Part shown: piece by piece, positions 22,030 through 34,009 of the stretch
How the letters are laid out: each line of letters opens with the position of its first letter
Numbering within the stretch: the first letter of the stretch is position 1
Origin: Coprinopsis marcescibilis
Taxonomy: Eukaryota; Basidiomycota; Agaricomycetes; Agaricales; Psathyrellaceae
DNA: 64,000 nucleotides
Direction: 5' to 3'
NCBI GenBank assembly: GCA_004369085.1
Contig: ML210235.1
Location: 1-64,000 of the forward strand
The notes under the pieces: model-generated
Seen by the model: only the letters and a program-made list of their open reading frames with translations
The model's database searches: none
Told to the model about the DNA's origin: nothing
Made by a program: the position numbers and the translations under genes

Positions 22030-24141
22030 CTTTATAAAGCTACAAGTTAGTACTGGAGAAGTTGTTGTTGCTGTTGTAGTTGGGAAATGGACAGCAAATG
22101 TTGCGAGTAAGTGTAGGCTGAGTGTCGAGTATTTATAATTATAAAGACGCAGGCTGCACGGTACCACTGGCACAAGCCATGGTCATTGGGATGAAAGGGG
22201 CTATGGCCTTCGCCTAAACGCTTGGACCTCCGAGCAGCCAAAGTAATTACCATTTATGGTCTTGCTCCGGGGTTGCATTGCTTAGTTATTAATAGTACAA
22301 CGCGCCACCGTCGCGTCCACTGCAGGCCCGTAGCAGTGACAAGTGGTAGATGGTAGTAGCTGTGCAACTCATCTCACGGGTCGACTCCCTGCGGGGGATG
22401 TGGGAGTTACACGATGTGATGCTTTCATTTGACTTGTGATGTACACGAAAGTTCTATAAATATCTTGCTTGGCTTGACCTGATATGGATTGCAGTCGATC
22501 GATTGCTTATCGATTGCATGGCTGTTAAGCCTCTCTCCGTTGGTGTAGTAGGAGTAGTAATGAGTAGACTTTCTTCACGGAATGTTGGTTTCTCTGCTCT
22601 GCAATGCTTGCAGTGATTTGCATAAGTTCTTGCGCATCATCTTTCGTGCAATTCGAGCGGTCACTCCCAGTTAGAGGTTTAAATCGACTCTAGTCAAGGC
22701 CCCAGGTTGAGGAGGGAGATTGGTTGGTTTGCGGAGTATCTTGCATTAGATAATGACAAATGAAAGAAAGTTCGTTTTCAAGGCCTTATGCAAAACACTC
22801 TAATCATGTTCTGCCTGGCAGGCGTAAAGCATATTGCCTCGCGGATGATCGATGACATATATGAGGGGGTAATGAAGGGGCATGATTTGATGGTTCTTCA
22901 CACCTCTGTAAAAACGGGGTACTTCCTTAGCCGCAGCCTTGAACATGTGCTACCCACGAGGCATGCACCAGGTATATCAAGTGGGTGTGCGAATAATTGA
23001 GGGACGTCCAGAGGTCCCATCAAACCTCCCCACTCCGAAATTCTCTTTCAACACAGGCGTCAAGGCGAGTCGTACCTCTAACACTTCGTTAAGCGCGCTT
23101 ATACCCATCAGATTTGCGAGCTAATATCATCACCAGATCTGCCACGTCATGCCGCCATCTTTTTTTGAACGCGCAAAGCAGTTTTTCGTCGCAAGGGGTT
23201 GGTTCACGGCGGTATCCGGACACTACAGCGACACGGGCGTGCATATCAACAGCCGGGGACTTTTCAACCGCCTCGAAGTAAGCTACCACCAGCACCTAGG
23301 ACAGAACAATAATAATCTACGCTTCTGCGATACCTGCTGCAAGTCGTCGATTTATCCGATTATATCTACCTTGGGCTTGCCTGATCTTGCCCCGATTCCC
23401 AGTGCCTGACCTCAGGCGCCTCGCGGAAAACGCAAACAGCCATGGTATTGATAGAGAAGAACCGAACCGACTTGTCCAGACCGTCATTCTCCGCATGCTT
23501 TCTCGAGGAGGTATGTATAGCAGTGAAGTTAGACCATTATCTGATTGCTTTAAATTTTTCATAGATCTGGTTATATGCTGCTGCGAGGTGCCAGCACAGT
23601 GATTCATGAGAGAAAAAAACAACAAGGAAATCCTGGGGGCGATAGATAGGACGAGGGCAATGGGACTGTGCCTGGGGTAACCATAACCCGACAGAGGGCT
23701 ACATTACGTGGCTATGTGGGGTTATGGTGAACCCTGTGTGACCTGACGAAGGCGATAAGGGCCGCAACCAAAGGCAACTAGCTAATGTTTTGGGGCCCTG
23801 GATCGGATCGTTTTCACAACGTCGTTTTTATCGACGTGTGCCAGTTTAATTGTCCCTGGTCACGAACCACTTTTTAGTTCTCATTTTCGAATAGGAACGA
23901 GAATTTATGTGAATGTTTGGTAACTGCTTGATTCAATACTGTAAGATCATAAGACACGGCAGCTTGACTGCCAAACGCACGATTGCGAGGGTAACACGCG
24001 CTCAAGCTTCGCACTGACTGTCCTTTGAGTACCCACTGCCCCACAAACTAACTTCCTGAATTCGAATGTCAAACACATTTATTCTTGGAGATTGGATGAG
24101 GTCGCCTCCCAGGAGGGGGGCCGGTCCACAGCCTCTTACAT
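22030..24141. other. Gene-poor region upstream of the tRNA pair
   Basis: About 2.1 kb without a convincing protein gene. Open frames of 60-100 codons at 22788-23625 lack motifs. Nothing transposon-like was recognised. Confidence 0.5.
22130..22137 (-). promoter_or_regulatory. TATA box (TATAAATA)
   Basis: On the minus strand this lies 101 nt upstream of the ATG at 22029. It is the same octamer as at 10896-10903. Confidence 0.6.
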
Positions 24142-24223
24142 GACCCCGTAGTTCAGTGGTAGAATGTGAGATTCCAGCGCGTGAAATTCCTCAAGGTCAT
24201 CCGTTCAATCCGGGTCGGGGTCA
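24142..24223 (+). tRNA. tRNA-Trp (CCA), copy 1, with ~10-nt intron
   Basis: The acceptor stem GACCCCG/CGGGGTC has discriminator A. The D-arm is GTTC-AGTGGTA-GAAT, the T-arm ATCCG-TTCAATC-CGGGT, and the variable loop AGGTC. The anticodon stem starts TGAGA with loop TTCCAG, placing CCA at 34-36. Total length is 82 nt, about 10 nt above the mature length, as expected for an intron after position 37. Pair 31-39 would be A-C, a small anomaly. Gly(UCC) is a weaker alternative reading; the acceptor sequence resembles eukaryotic tRNA-Trp. A T-rich tract follows. Confidence 0.85.
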
Positions 24224-24310
24224 TTATTTTCCTTCGCTCCGATCCGTAAACGTTTGGAGAAGCTATAGAAGCACCACCGCTGGTGAAAAAGCAAGCGCTA
24301 ATCATCATAT

Positions 24311-24392
24311 GACCCCGTAGTTCAGTGGTAGAATGTGAGATTCCAGTGCGCGAAATTCCTCAAGGTCATCCGTTCAATCCGGGTCGGGGTCA
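24311..24392 (+). tRNA. tRNA-Trp (CCA), copy 2, with ~10-nt intron
   Basis: Identical to the copy 169 bp upstream except for two bases, both just 3' of the anticodon in the presumed intron (GCGCGTG versus GTGCGCG). A TTTTT terminator-like run follows at about 24401. Confidence 0.85.
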
Positions 24393-27117
24393 CACCATCC
24401 TTTTTGTGTCTATTTCCACTCTTATACATAGCCAGACGAAGTGGAAGGTATCAGTAATACATTAAATACGTATACTAAGGGTTTGTTTTGTTCATCTTGA
24501 GTAGAAGGCAACTCTTTGCCATCGAGTTTTATGCCCATCTGTGATCTTTCTTGGCGTCCAAGCACTCCACGGAGTACTAGCAGACGAATATAATACTCTG
24601 TCAACATACCAGCAGCTGACCGAAGTTATATGGAAGGATTTACATGGGATCGACAGTAAACACGGCTGCACTGACTGTATGGCATAGTGTCAATCGTGTA
24701 CCCTCATTTCACCATTCGCTTATGTACTGACCGATATTATCATCTGGTGCACAGAAAAACGAAAGGATTAATCCCAATCATCTGAATTTTCGTCCTCAAG
24801 TTGTCTGTTATTTCGGTGGCTGAGCTCCGATGCGACCAAAGCGGCGCATCCTCTCAATATGAACGCGCCGATGCCAATGTGAACATCCGACCGCCCGTAA
24901 GGCCGTGGTTACGCTCTTAAATTATTCGAGTACTTGCTCTACTTTGACCATGCCATCCCGGACGCCTTTATCAAGCTTGTCGGTGCGGCGAGACTCCTTC
25001 CTGTGACTAAGGACACAGGACATCAGTATTCTCCTCATTCGTATAATTTATTAAGCGCCAGACATTCAATAGACCGACTCGGGTGGAAGACTAATGTAGC
25101 AGGGGCTGTCAATGTAACGACTCAATGCAGTCCCTACCATGCTCTGCTTCTTTAAAGGCTTAAAGTACGGATAGCAAACTGGCCTTTCAGTCTCATTCAC
25201 CTTGTACGGTCAATATGGATAACTGGTTTGGAATTTGGATGACAAGCATACAGCGTAGACACGCAGAATGCAATCGCCGAGTAGTGGATGCTTCCGGGAT
25301 GTAAGACCTTCGTTCAGAGGTCGCCATGCGTCCTTGAGATTACTGTGCTGAGCTACCATCACAGTACGAGCCTTACGGTTAGAAGTGACCTTGTCATGAC
25401 ACTCACCGTTGAGCACAAACATGTCCCCGAGGTACCCGCGTCGTCGCGAAACCTGTTTACTGGTTGAAATTCCCGCTCAAGGGTCGAGTTAGTGCGCCAA
25501 AATGAGAGGTACACGCGAGAACTTTGGAATTATATTTAGTTGAGAATATTAGTGTGTATGTATTCAGAATTTAGGATGTTGAAGCTTCGAAAGAAGAGGT
25601 CCCCTCGGGCCTCCGAGATGTCCACCGAGGAGCCCGAAACGACTGTTGAAACGAGATCCCCGAGGTACTTCTCACGTCTTGCTGTTAACAGCACGCTGTG
25701 ATTCAGCCAACTCCGTCCACTGTTGCAAATGTCCCTCCCAAGACGACGTTCGATAGTCTCCCTTCTTAAGTAGTCTAAACCTGTCATGTCCCTCACGGCT
25801 TGCCTTCTTCTATCTAGCATGTCGTCGGCCCCATGTTGTCCGTCGTCATCCACCCTTTTACATCTGGGATCGATCGGAACTTTGGGGTGGATTGAGAGCT
25901 TTACCACCTCCTGGTTACACAGCGTTCTAAAGGTGAGGATCTACTTGGATTGGCCACCACTTCTACCGACTTGATACGCTAACTACGGTATTGTACTAGA
26001 CCGTAATCATACAGCAAGGACTTGCCTCAACCAAACTGGACCTAGTGCAAGCGCTATTGGAAGGAAACTCTTGGAAGTTGGGGTGAGTGGGAGGAAATGG
26101 AAAACCGATTTGCTTTTTCCAGCGTTTTGCGCAGGCTTTTGGATCCCCTACTCTTATTCCCAATTTCTTTGCGGTCTGGATACCGAACTTCCCTACATAA
26201 CAGGCGGCATCGACTCGGTCAACATCTCTTTCCTCTTCGCCCCTCGCCCCTCGCCCTTCACCTCCTCGTCCTTCCTGGGCACGCCTTTCCATCGTTCGAC
26301 ACCATGGGCGCTGTTCCCAGTGGTCACGGGATCCAGCGCTGTAACTTGGGAACGATGCTGTAAATGGGTTGTAACACTGCCTTCACATCACCCTGGAACC
26401 TGACCGGGGATGTACGCCATTTGGAAGGTCCCCGGCCTGCCGAGGCGGTGATTGACGAGGTGTGAGGGAGCTGGTAGGGATAGGGCGGGGAATGGTGTGG
26501 CAGCAAGGGAGATATGGTCTTGCAGCTCCTGGTCAAATCCTTGCTCGTTATGGGTTCGGAAACGGTTCGTCGAAGCCAAGACGTCGACTACGCTGAAACT
26601 TTGGCTAAATAGAACCACGGAGGGAGACTTTCCGTGTTGGCCTTTCTGCATTCACATACATACCTCGTCAACGAACCCCTTGGCAATTACTGGAATAGCT
26701 TGGGATGGGCGTTGATCACAGAAACTGATGGCGAATTCGATCTCGGAGGGAACGAAAGAAGTTCAAGATTCTTTGGCGACCAAGATACGAATGCTGGACG
26801 ACCTTTATGAGTGGTGTTGGCGGAGGTCCATTGTCATCTGAAAGTGTTTGCTTCTTTCTCTGCTTGCGCCGGCCCGTGTCGGAATCATGGAAGGGACATT
26901 TTCGAGCGGGAAGGAGCTGGCATGTGCAGCTACTGGGCGGAGACTGATGCTGGAAAGGTGCGCCCGTCCTGCTCACTGTTCATCTATGTCAGGATTTGCG
27001 GTCGCTGTCAGACTACACCATCTCATACCTACGGAATCCGACCTCTGGCTGCACCCGATTTCGAAGTTCGAATACCCTGATTGCTCTCGAGAGCCTGTAA
27101 TATGTTTAGAATATAAA
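24393..27117. other. Gene-poor region
   Basis: About 2.7 kb. The longest frame is on the minus strand (25907-25536, 123 codons) and has no recognised motif or splice-consistent extension. A C/T-rich low-complexity stretch lies at about 26226-26275. No gene supported. Confidence 0.45.
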
Positions 27118-27387
27118 TCAAAGTATCTTTAACCCAGGCTCACTATAGTTGCGGACCCCGAACAGCTCACCATCTGGGTTTGACGCTGCTACTACTCCTA
27201 AGCTGCTAGGGTGGATGTTGTAGTTGATAATTTGCAGATAGTTGGTCGTCCCTGTAAGCTGAGCAGACTGGCCTGCGTAGTGTGGTCCAATCGTCCCGAA
27301 ACTTGTCTGGTTAATATCGCGGTTTGCTGCGTTGAATTGATTGTCATGGAAATCAGAGTACTTCGCGTTTGCGAAGTATGACCCCAT
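27118..27387 (-). CDS. Hypothetical short protein, FANA/N-rich
   Basis: An 89-residue frame starting MGSYFANAKYSDFHDNQFNA and continuing with Asn-rich sequence. The opening resembles the short N-terminal segment (F.NA....I....FNN..G) common in agaricomycete NACHT and other orphan proteins, so it may be a stand-alone remnant or first exon. No downstream NACHT or repeat domain was found on this strand. No function can be assigned. Confidence 0.3.
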   Translation of the reverse strand: MGSYFANAKYSDFHDNQFNAANRDINQTSFGTIGPHYAGQSAQLTGTTNYLQIINYNIHPSSLGVVAASNPDGELFGVRNYSEPGLKIL

Positions 27388-28942
27388 CCTGCGCTCAAAT
27401 ATGGATTTATGGCTAGGCTGAATAGGCTGAATAGGCGAGCTGAGTGGTTTTCTCCCCTTTGGTCGTCAGTAACAAATCAAGGCAACACTTCTTGAAACAA
27501 CTGGTGTGCTCCCGGAGTCCGGCAGATTCCTTAATGCTGTAGAAATCTATAAATATGCCTTCATCAATGCTCTGTGATGCCTTACTTGTAGTCACTGTAG
27601 TCACTGTTGGAACATCCATGGCAGGGCAAACGTCTACTCAATGTTCGAAGGACATATGGGCGCCTGTGTTGCACGACCTTTTGGTCCATTGAGCATAAGC
27701 CTGATCAGTGTTGAGTCGAAGGGCTTGATTAAACCAGACGCTTGGATCCGGGGCATGCACACAGAGTGGTATAGCCGTATATATAATGGACAATAATTCT
27801 ACCAGACTGAATGAGGCATTAAAATGGGCGTGGTCGCTACTAGGAGACTCCATAACATCTTTGTATGTATTCAATCAACATTAAATGCGTGTTGGCGCGA
27901 CTCACTTGCATGGGGTTGGTCCAGTATTTGATGCGGACCCAAGCAGTTTTGCAGCCTTCCGAGGAGAAGACAGGGTTCAATAGTCAACGCAAATTCATAA
28001 GACAATCTTCCGAGTCAACGAAGGGAGAGAGTAAGAGACGCGCCATGAAGTAGTGGAAACGCAGTGGCGTATTAAGGTTGGAATATTGTGAGGCTGAAAC
28101 TTCACTCGGTTTCGATCACCCGAGGACTTCTCCCGGCGAAAGCCCCTTATCGATGTAGACGATTGCTCTCCTTCAACCCTCTCATGTACTCCGAGTCCTA
28201 TTATTTGAGATAGGTTTAATCTGATACAGTTGAAACAGCTGGAGAAACAAATTATATTCCTGCTTCCTGAGAAACTCAGAAAACAGTCAAAGTTGGCCAG
28301 TCTTCTCGAAACTAATAGAAATCATTGAATAAGTGACCTTTTGCTTTTTCTTGTTTCAGCCTCAAGGGCCAGTAAGGATAACTTGTAAATTATGTCAAAT
28401 AAGAATAAAACTGCGCCACGGGTCCCAGTACATCTGGAAATGAAGTAAATGCCTTCTTCGCGGTCAAGTGACATCTGTCTCCTTGCCCCCCTGTATTATG
28501 CCACAGCACAATGTGACTCCCTTTGCTTGTCAAACAGAGAATGTGTGATAATGAAACTCCACACCATATCCCTGTGAAGCTGGCATACCCTAGCCGTCAA
28601 AGCGCGCAGCCTTGAGGTCATGTGAGTATTAATCTACACTGCAAATGGCCGTATGCGTACGCGTACTTGACTATACCTCATACAATTTTGTCATCATCCG
28701 GCACTTTGTGTCCCGTGAGTCTTGCAGCTTATGTTCTTCCGGTCCCCGTGCAATCGCTTGAAGCACTCGACTGACTTTCGATCGGGCGCTTATGTGTATT
28801 CTTTTCCCTCCCTCAAAGACTTGCTTCATATATTCAAATTGCAACGTGTACTCCTCCATTCTACAGCTGTTATAGCCTGCCAGACGCTGATCTTGCGGTT
28901 TACTCGGCCCGTAAACATTCTGGGGAGCATGCTCGAGGTATG

Positions 28943-29188
28943 CGCTCGCCGCGAACTTATGAGACACCTATATAATACCGAATGGTTTGTCTCAGCTGAG
29001 TACTTCTAGCCTCAGAGCCTTAGTCTGCCCCAGGCCGACAACGCCTCGTAAATTTTCGTCTTTTTTTATCCCGCGACAAGGCAAGAGGAGCCCGAACACT
29101 CAGCCCCCTCAGATGCCTTTGTGACTCGAATTCGAGCACTTCCACTCTGATGAAACATTCGGCAATCCCCGCCAGCATCTGCTCGCTG
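28943..29188. repeat. Direct repeat, copy 1 (~245 bp)
   Basis: From the stretch ending cgaacttatgagacaccta to ccgccagcatctgctcgc, this is about 85-90% identical by eye to 29600-29842 in the same orientation, with small indels. It contains a CTATATAATAC TATA-like motif and the palindrome tcagctga. Confidence 0.8.
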
Positions 29189-29599
29189 CCTATCGAGATC
29201 GGAGATCGACCCCCCAAAACGTTGCTGCCTGTTTACGCTCCAATGCGGACTACCCCCGATCACCGGATTCCTGCCAATAGTCCCTTGAAGGGGTCGGTGG
29301 GCATATATTTTCCATTCGTGGACGTCCAGAAGACACCAGTTTTCTTGACACAAATTTTTAAAATTTACATTGGCCTGGGAAGGAACAGCGCTTGATTAGC
29401 TCAAATTTAAGATCTTGTCGACGCCAGGACCACGACATGAGGCTTTAATATGTATTAACTGACAACCAAGTTCCACGCGTCGTCTATGACATGTTATTTG
29501 CTTTAACCGAGAAGCGAACTATCTGGGCTGGGAACTAACTTGGTGACAAATAAGCTATGCTTGCCTTTTTCTTCTTGGACTTGCTTTCCGGCCTCGTTT

Positions 29600-29842
29600 A
29601 GCCTCACCGCTAACTTATGTGACACCTATATAATACTGAATGGTTTGTCTCAGCTGAGAACTTCCAGCCTCAGAGCCTTAGTCTCCCCCAGGCCGACAAC
29701 ACCTCGTAAATTCTCATCTTTTTTATCCCGCGACAGGCAAGAGAAGCCCAAACACTCAGCCCCCCCAGATGCCTTCGGGACTCGAATTCGAGCACTTCCA
29801 CTCTGGTGAAACATTCGGTAATCCCCGCCAGCATCTGCTCGC
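29600..29842. repeat. Direct repeat, copy 2 (~245 bp)
   Basis: The same-orientation partner of 28943-29188, starting 657 bp further on. Flanking sequences differ beyond the ends. The unit could be a solo terminal repeat, a promoter-type duplication or a fragment of an unrecognised element. Confidence 0.8.
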
Positions 29843-32064
29843 CGAGCCTGCAATCCTACAAAATGCGCAGCGGTGTCAGATCTCTGGCCCGTTAACAGCC
29901 GCCGGTGGAAGTGTCACAAACACAAAGCACACAGTCACATCTATCTCCAACTTCTACCTTGTTGGCCTCTCCCCCCAGGTAAATATTGTGGTACCTAGAC
30001 CAGAGCAACAAGGCGAGTACCTGATACTTAATTAAATATTTATGCCGTTGAACCTTACGCTTGTTTGATATTCTTGACGGAATATGGCTATAGACTTGCA
30101 CTTCTTCGGATCTACAAATGTCAGCACTGCATTTAAGGCCCAAGCAGGCCGTGAGTAGTAGTTAATATGTCAAAAGCAGAGCCTAATAATCCACGTAAAG
30201 CGCCTTCACACCCCGACCAAGGCATAAGCACTTCAACGCGCAGCTTGAGCAACACGTTTATTCACTATCACTATCTTCGCGTTTTCCTCAACACCATCTC
30301 CACAGCGCTTCGGGCGCGCTTTTATGCGAATGAACCTTTGCAGTCGGCCACGGGTAAACCAGACTCACTGTCGTCTTCATCGTCGCCGCCCCCGGGAGAA
30401 GGCTTCTGTGCCCTCATATTGGCTTTCATTCGTCGGATCTCCCGCGCTCTATTCCAGCGACCCATGTTTCCTTCCCTGTAGTACCCATAATTTCCGACTC
30501 AGGATCTCGCACTGCGATCGTAGAGATAGTTCTCCCTGTGTACCCTAATATTAATCGAAGCTGAAAGGCCACCGGGAGCGCTGCCCTCACGGAATTGACA
30601 ATGAACGGGCATGAAAAAAAGCGAATGTGGCGGGACTGTAAGAATCTCACTCAATGGAGCTCATTGGATTCATTCCGATCAAGTGGTTGTGTAGTTGCGA
30701 TTGCAACTTATAGATTGTGTTTAAATCGTGGCTGAATTCTTCATAGGTACAGTGATCATTGTCACGGCAGTTATCCTATGGACGTAGATAAAACTTAGAC
30801 TTGCCACTTGATATCACAAGATTCAACCCTCGCAGCGAAGATAGACCGAGCTGCGCGAGCTGTAAACACTCGAAGGTTCAGTCGATCGCCTGAATAGTAT
30901 CATACGTGGGGGTTCCGAGCTACTGCTTTCTGCTGCTCGGACCAAGTCCCTTTATGTCCTTGGGGTGCCAGGCAAGACTACAGCTGAGCGCTGATATGTA
31001 GAATGATGACTGAATATATATCATTGAAGTGACGGAAAGAAGTCAGGTAAGGGAGAGTAAGAGTCGTGGCTCCAAAATAATCTATCCAGGATGATCGACG
31101 AATGCTGAGCGCTGAATGCTCACAGGTAGTATCAGCCAAGTATCAGCCGAACCTGCAGACTCCTGCAGGTTGACCCGATAGTGCCAAGGTTTGAGGTATA
31201 AATGGTGATCGGGTATAGGAATGGCCCCCACAGACTCCCACAGAACAGCCCCCATAGGAACGGTGACGTCGCAAGTCAAAGCGGATTGTATAGCAAAATT
31301 AGGCTCCATGGCAAATTCTAAAGTTATGCATTACTGGAAAGAGCAGAATGGTCGAATAAGGTCGGACCAAGGTTTTCAGGAACTGTCTATCACAGAAGTT
31401 GCCAATCTACATATGCATCCACTGCGACTCGGAACTGAGGACAAAGGGTGTGAACCAAGAACGCATCGGATTAACTTCGGTGGTATACACCTCTTGCCAG
31501 TGTCCCGCTGGAAGTCGTGAGTGACGTCGAAGACTGCGCCGTAACCTTGTCGACTGCCACCCAATATATATAACCCGCCTGCATTAACTTGAGGCCGCAA
31601 AGTAAGAGAAAAATGGGCGCCGAGTGCTCCATTCGCGGTGTGTGTGGAGCGATCAGAGGAGCCGAGGTGGTCGCAAGCGCTGCTTGGGCGTGCTTGCAAC
31701 GGCCAAGACGGCAACGCACAGACCACTTCTGACGGTGATGACGCGGCTTTTAACATTCCAAGCCCACTTTCTCTCCCCTTTTCTTCCTCAACGCGCAACG
31801 CTTCCCGTATTTATCTCGGAGTCTATCGGATTTTGCTGGTCTGGACGCCATATCTGTATTCTTCTCTCGGAATTACGTAGGAGCACTCGGGATATGACAC
31901 GGGATGATTTTACACAGCACTGCGATCACGTAGTATGTAAAAGCCTCACTCTCAGATCCTCATCGTCAGTGTTGCTTACCGATCGTTGGATGTTCTGCAG
32001 AGCGATTTAAGAAGGAAACTTTGACCCCAAAACCACGCTAATCACATCACATACAACACTCACA

Positions 32065-33773
32065 ATGGGCAAGTCATGTACGATCGTAATCAAGCTTGGT
32101 GCGTCGTTTATGTTGCATGGTGACCATTGTGTTCTAATGCTCTGGTGCTTACAGGAACATCCTCTATCGTCCATGAAACCACCCATCAACCTCTGTTATC
32201 GATCCTCTCATCTGTGGTTGAGACTGTTGTCAATCTCCGGAATCAGGGACACAAGGTCGTGCTGGTTAGCTCTGGAGCAATCGGTGTAGGCCTGAAACGT
32301 ATGGATCTGCCTAGCAGACCCAAGGGACTGTCGAAAAAGCAGGTGCGCAACGGTGATTCGGGATTGTGGCCCACGGTCTTAACGTTTTGTGCAGGCCTTG
32401 GCAGCAATCGGACAAGGGAGACTGATTGCGCTGTGGGACAATCTGTTCGGACAGTTTGAGCAGCCCATTGCGCAGATCCTGCTCACGAGGGGGGACATTT
32501 CTGATGTACGTCGCGATCTTTGAGCTTGGACGACCATTAACATGTCTTTTAGCGGACAAGATATCTCAATGGCGTCAACACCTTCAAAGAACTGCTATCG
32601 ATGGGGGTTGTGCCCATCGTCAACGAAAACGACACGGTTTCCGTTAGCGTATGCGCATTTCCATTTGGCTTTGCCCAGATGCTTTCTGACTCATGCCCTC
32701 CATAGGAAATCAAATTCGGCGATAATGACACACTGTCTGCGATAACTGCGTCTATGATCCACGCCGACTATCTCTTCCTGTTAACGGATGTCGATGGCCT
32801 GTACACGAGCAACCCTCGATCAGATCCTGATGCAAAGCAAGTCGAAACCGTCGAGTCGGTGGCCGCTATTCGTGCGCAAGTCAGCACATCCACTGCGGGG
32901 TCCAGTCTCGGGACTGGCGGTATGGAGACCAAGCTCATCGCAGCTGAAATTGCGACTGCAGCAGGCGTAACCACCATCATCACGTCTAGCCAGAAAGCGG
33001 ACAACATCCTCCAGATCATTGAATACCACAACCACACGCTGCATCCACCATCTCGTTGCCCCAGCCCAATTCCCTCTAGTTCCACAAGCCCCGTTTCCTC
33101 TGTCACCGTCAGCAGAGCGTCATCTCCTCAACCTGCTCCCCCACGCCCACCGCATACGGCCTTCGTTGCCTCCCTGACTCCCCTACGCGATCTGAAGGCA
33201 TGGACTAGCCATACTCTCTTCCCAGTCGGCACTGTGATTATCGATCGTGGAGCCCACCACGTTTTGTCGAAACGCCAATCTGGGGGGAGGCTTCTGCCTG
33301 CAGGTGTTATCGGCGTCGTCGGCGAGTTTGCATCTGGACAGGCTGTGAGGATTCTCGTGAAGAAGTATCCAGAAGGGGATACCGATATTGAGGAGGAGAA
33401 GCGGGCCTACGACAATGCGTACGATCCAAGCAGACCGTCATCGCCTCACTCTGCGCCATCCAGTACTTCGAGTACCAATGGGGACGAAGATGCTGGTGCC
33501 TCGGAGGACACTCAAACTTTCACAGATGATGAGTTGGTTGAAGTCGGGCGCGGCCTGGCGAACTATAATCACGCTCAAATTACGCGGGTTAAAGGGATTC
33601 AGAGGTTCGTTAACAACCCGTTTTAGTTGCACCAGCCCTGACCGATTGCCTTTAGTTCACGGATTTCAGAAGTACTCGGCTACACAGACTCCGAGTATGT
33701 GGTGGAGAATATCACGATTCGGATTCCTCCTGGGCTGCTGGCTACCCAGAGTGCAGTACATGCTTCGCCGTGA
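32065..33773 (+). CDS. PRO1: Glutamate 5-kinase, 481 aa
   Basis: Catalyses ATP-dependent phosphorylation of glutamate, the first step of proline synthesis, in the cytosol. Six exons: 32065-32098, 32155-32342, 32395-32505, 32553-32648, 32706-33604, 33656-33773; all junctions are in phase. The amino-acid kinase domain shows [49 protein letters not shown] and [11 protein letters not shown]-terminal PUA domain follows ([20 protein letters not shown], then GRGLANY). The last exon restores [13 protein letters not shown], typical of the family, so the intron at 33605-33655 rather than the in-frame TAG at 33624 is right. A Ser/Pro-rich linker (about residues 240-280) and a Ser/Asp-rich insert in the PUA domain are unusual but seen in fungi. 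Confidence 0.93.
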
Positions 33774-34009
33774 CCGAAGGCGTAGTCCATTTATATGTAC
33801 CAGTATGTACCACAGTAGAATAGAGTTCGAATCCAGCCAATCAGAATGCTTGACTGGAAGATACCGGATCGATCAAAGGTGGCTGTGTTACCCCGATAGA
33901 TAATTTTTGCCGGATCTATATTAGTTCGACCACGACCTTTCCCCTCCTCACTCACACATGCAATAGTCTCTCTTCTTTTCTTTTTATCTTTATCTATCCT
34001 TTTTTCACA
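33774..34009. promoter_or_regulatory. Promoter and leader of the PRPP synthetase gene
   Basis: A 236-bp spacer. The 60 nt before the ATG are pyrimidine-rich (TCTCTTCTTTTCTTTTTATC), a common feature of strongly expressed fungal genes. No clear TATA box. Confidence 0.45.

Larger units (their letters stand above)
27388..32064. other. Long gene-poor region with a duplicated segment
   Basis: About 4.7 kb without a supported protein gene. It holds two copies of a ~245-bp segment (28943-29188 and 29600-29842). Frames such as 30167-30481 (104 codons) show no motif. A TATATATAA sequence at about 31564 precedes a 39-codon frame at 31611, which I do not regard as established. The last ~100 bp before 32065 is the promoter of glutamate 5-kinase. 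Confidence 0.5.

Noticed and set aside
25536..25907. 123-codon minus-strand frame
   Set aside because: No recognised motif, no promoter or splice support. Could be real but not supportable from sequence alone.
30167..30481. 104-codon plus-strand frame starting MSKAEPNNPRKAPS
   Set aside because: Ser/Pro-rich middle, no signal or family motif, in a repeat-bearing gene-poor region.
33605..33626. End of glutamate 5-kinase at the TAG at 33624
   Set aside because: Reading through the donor removes the conserved [13 protein letters not shown]; the intron 33605-33655 restores it.
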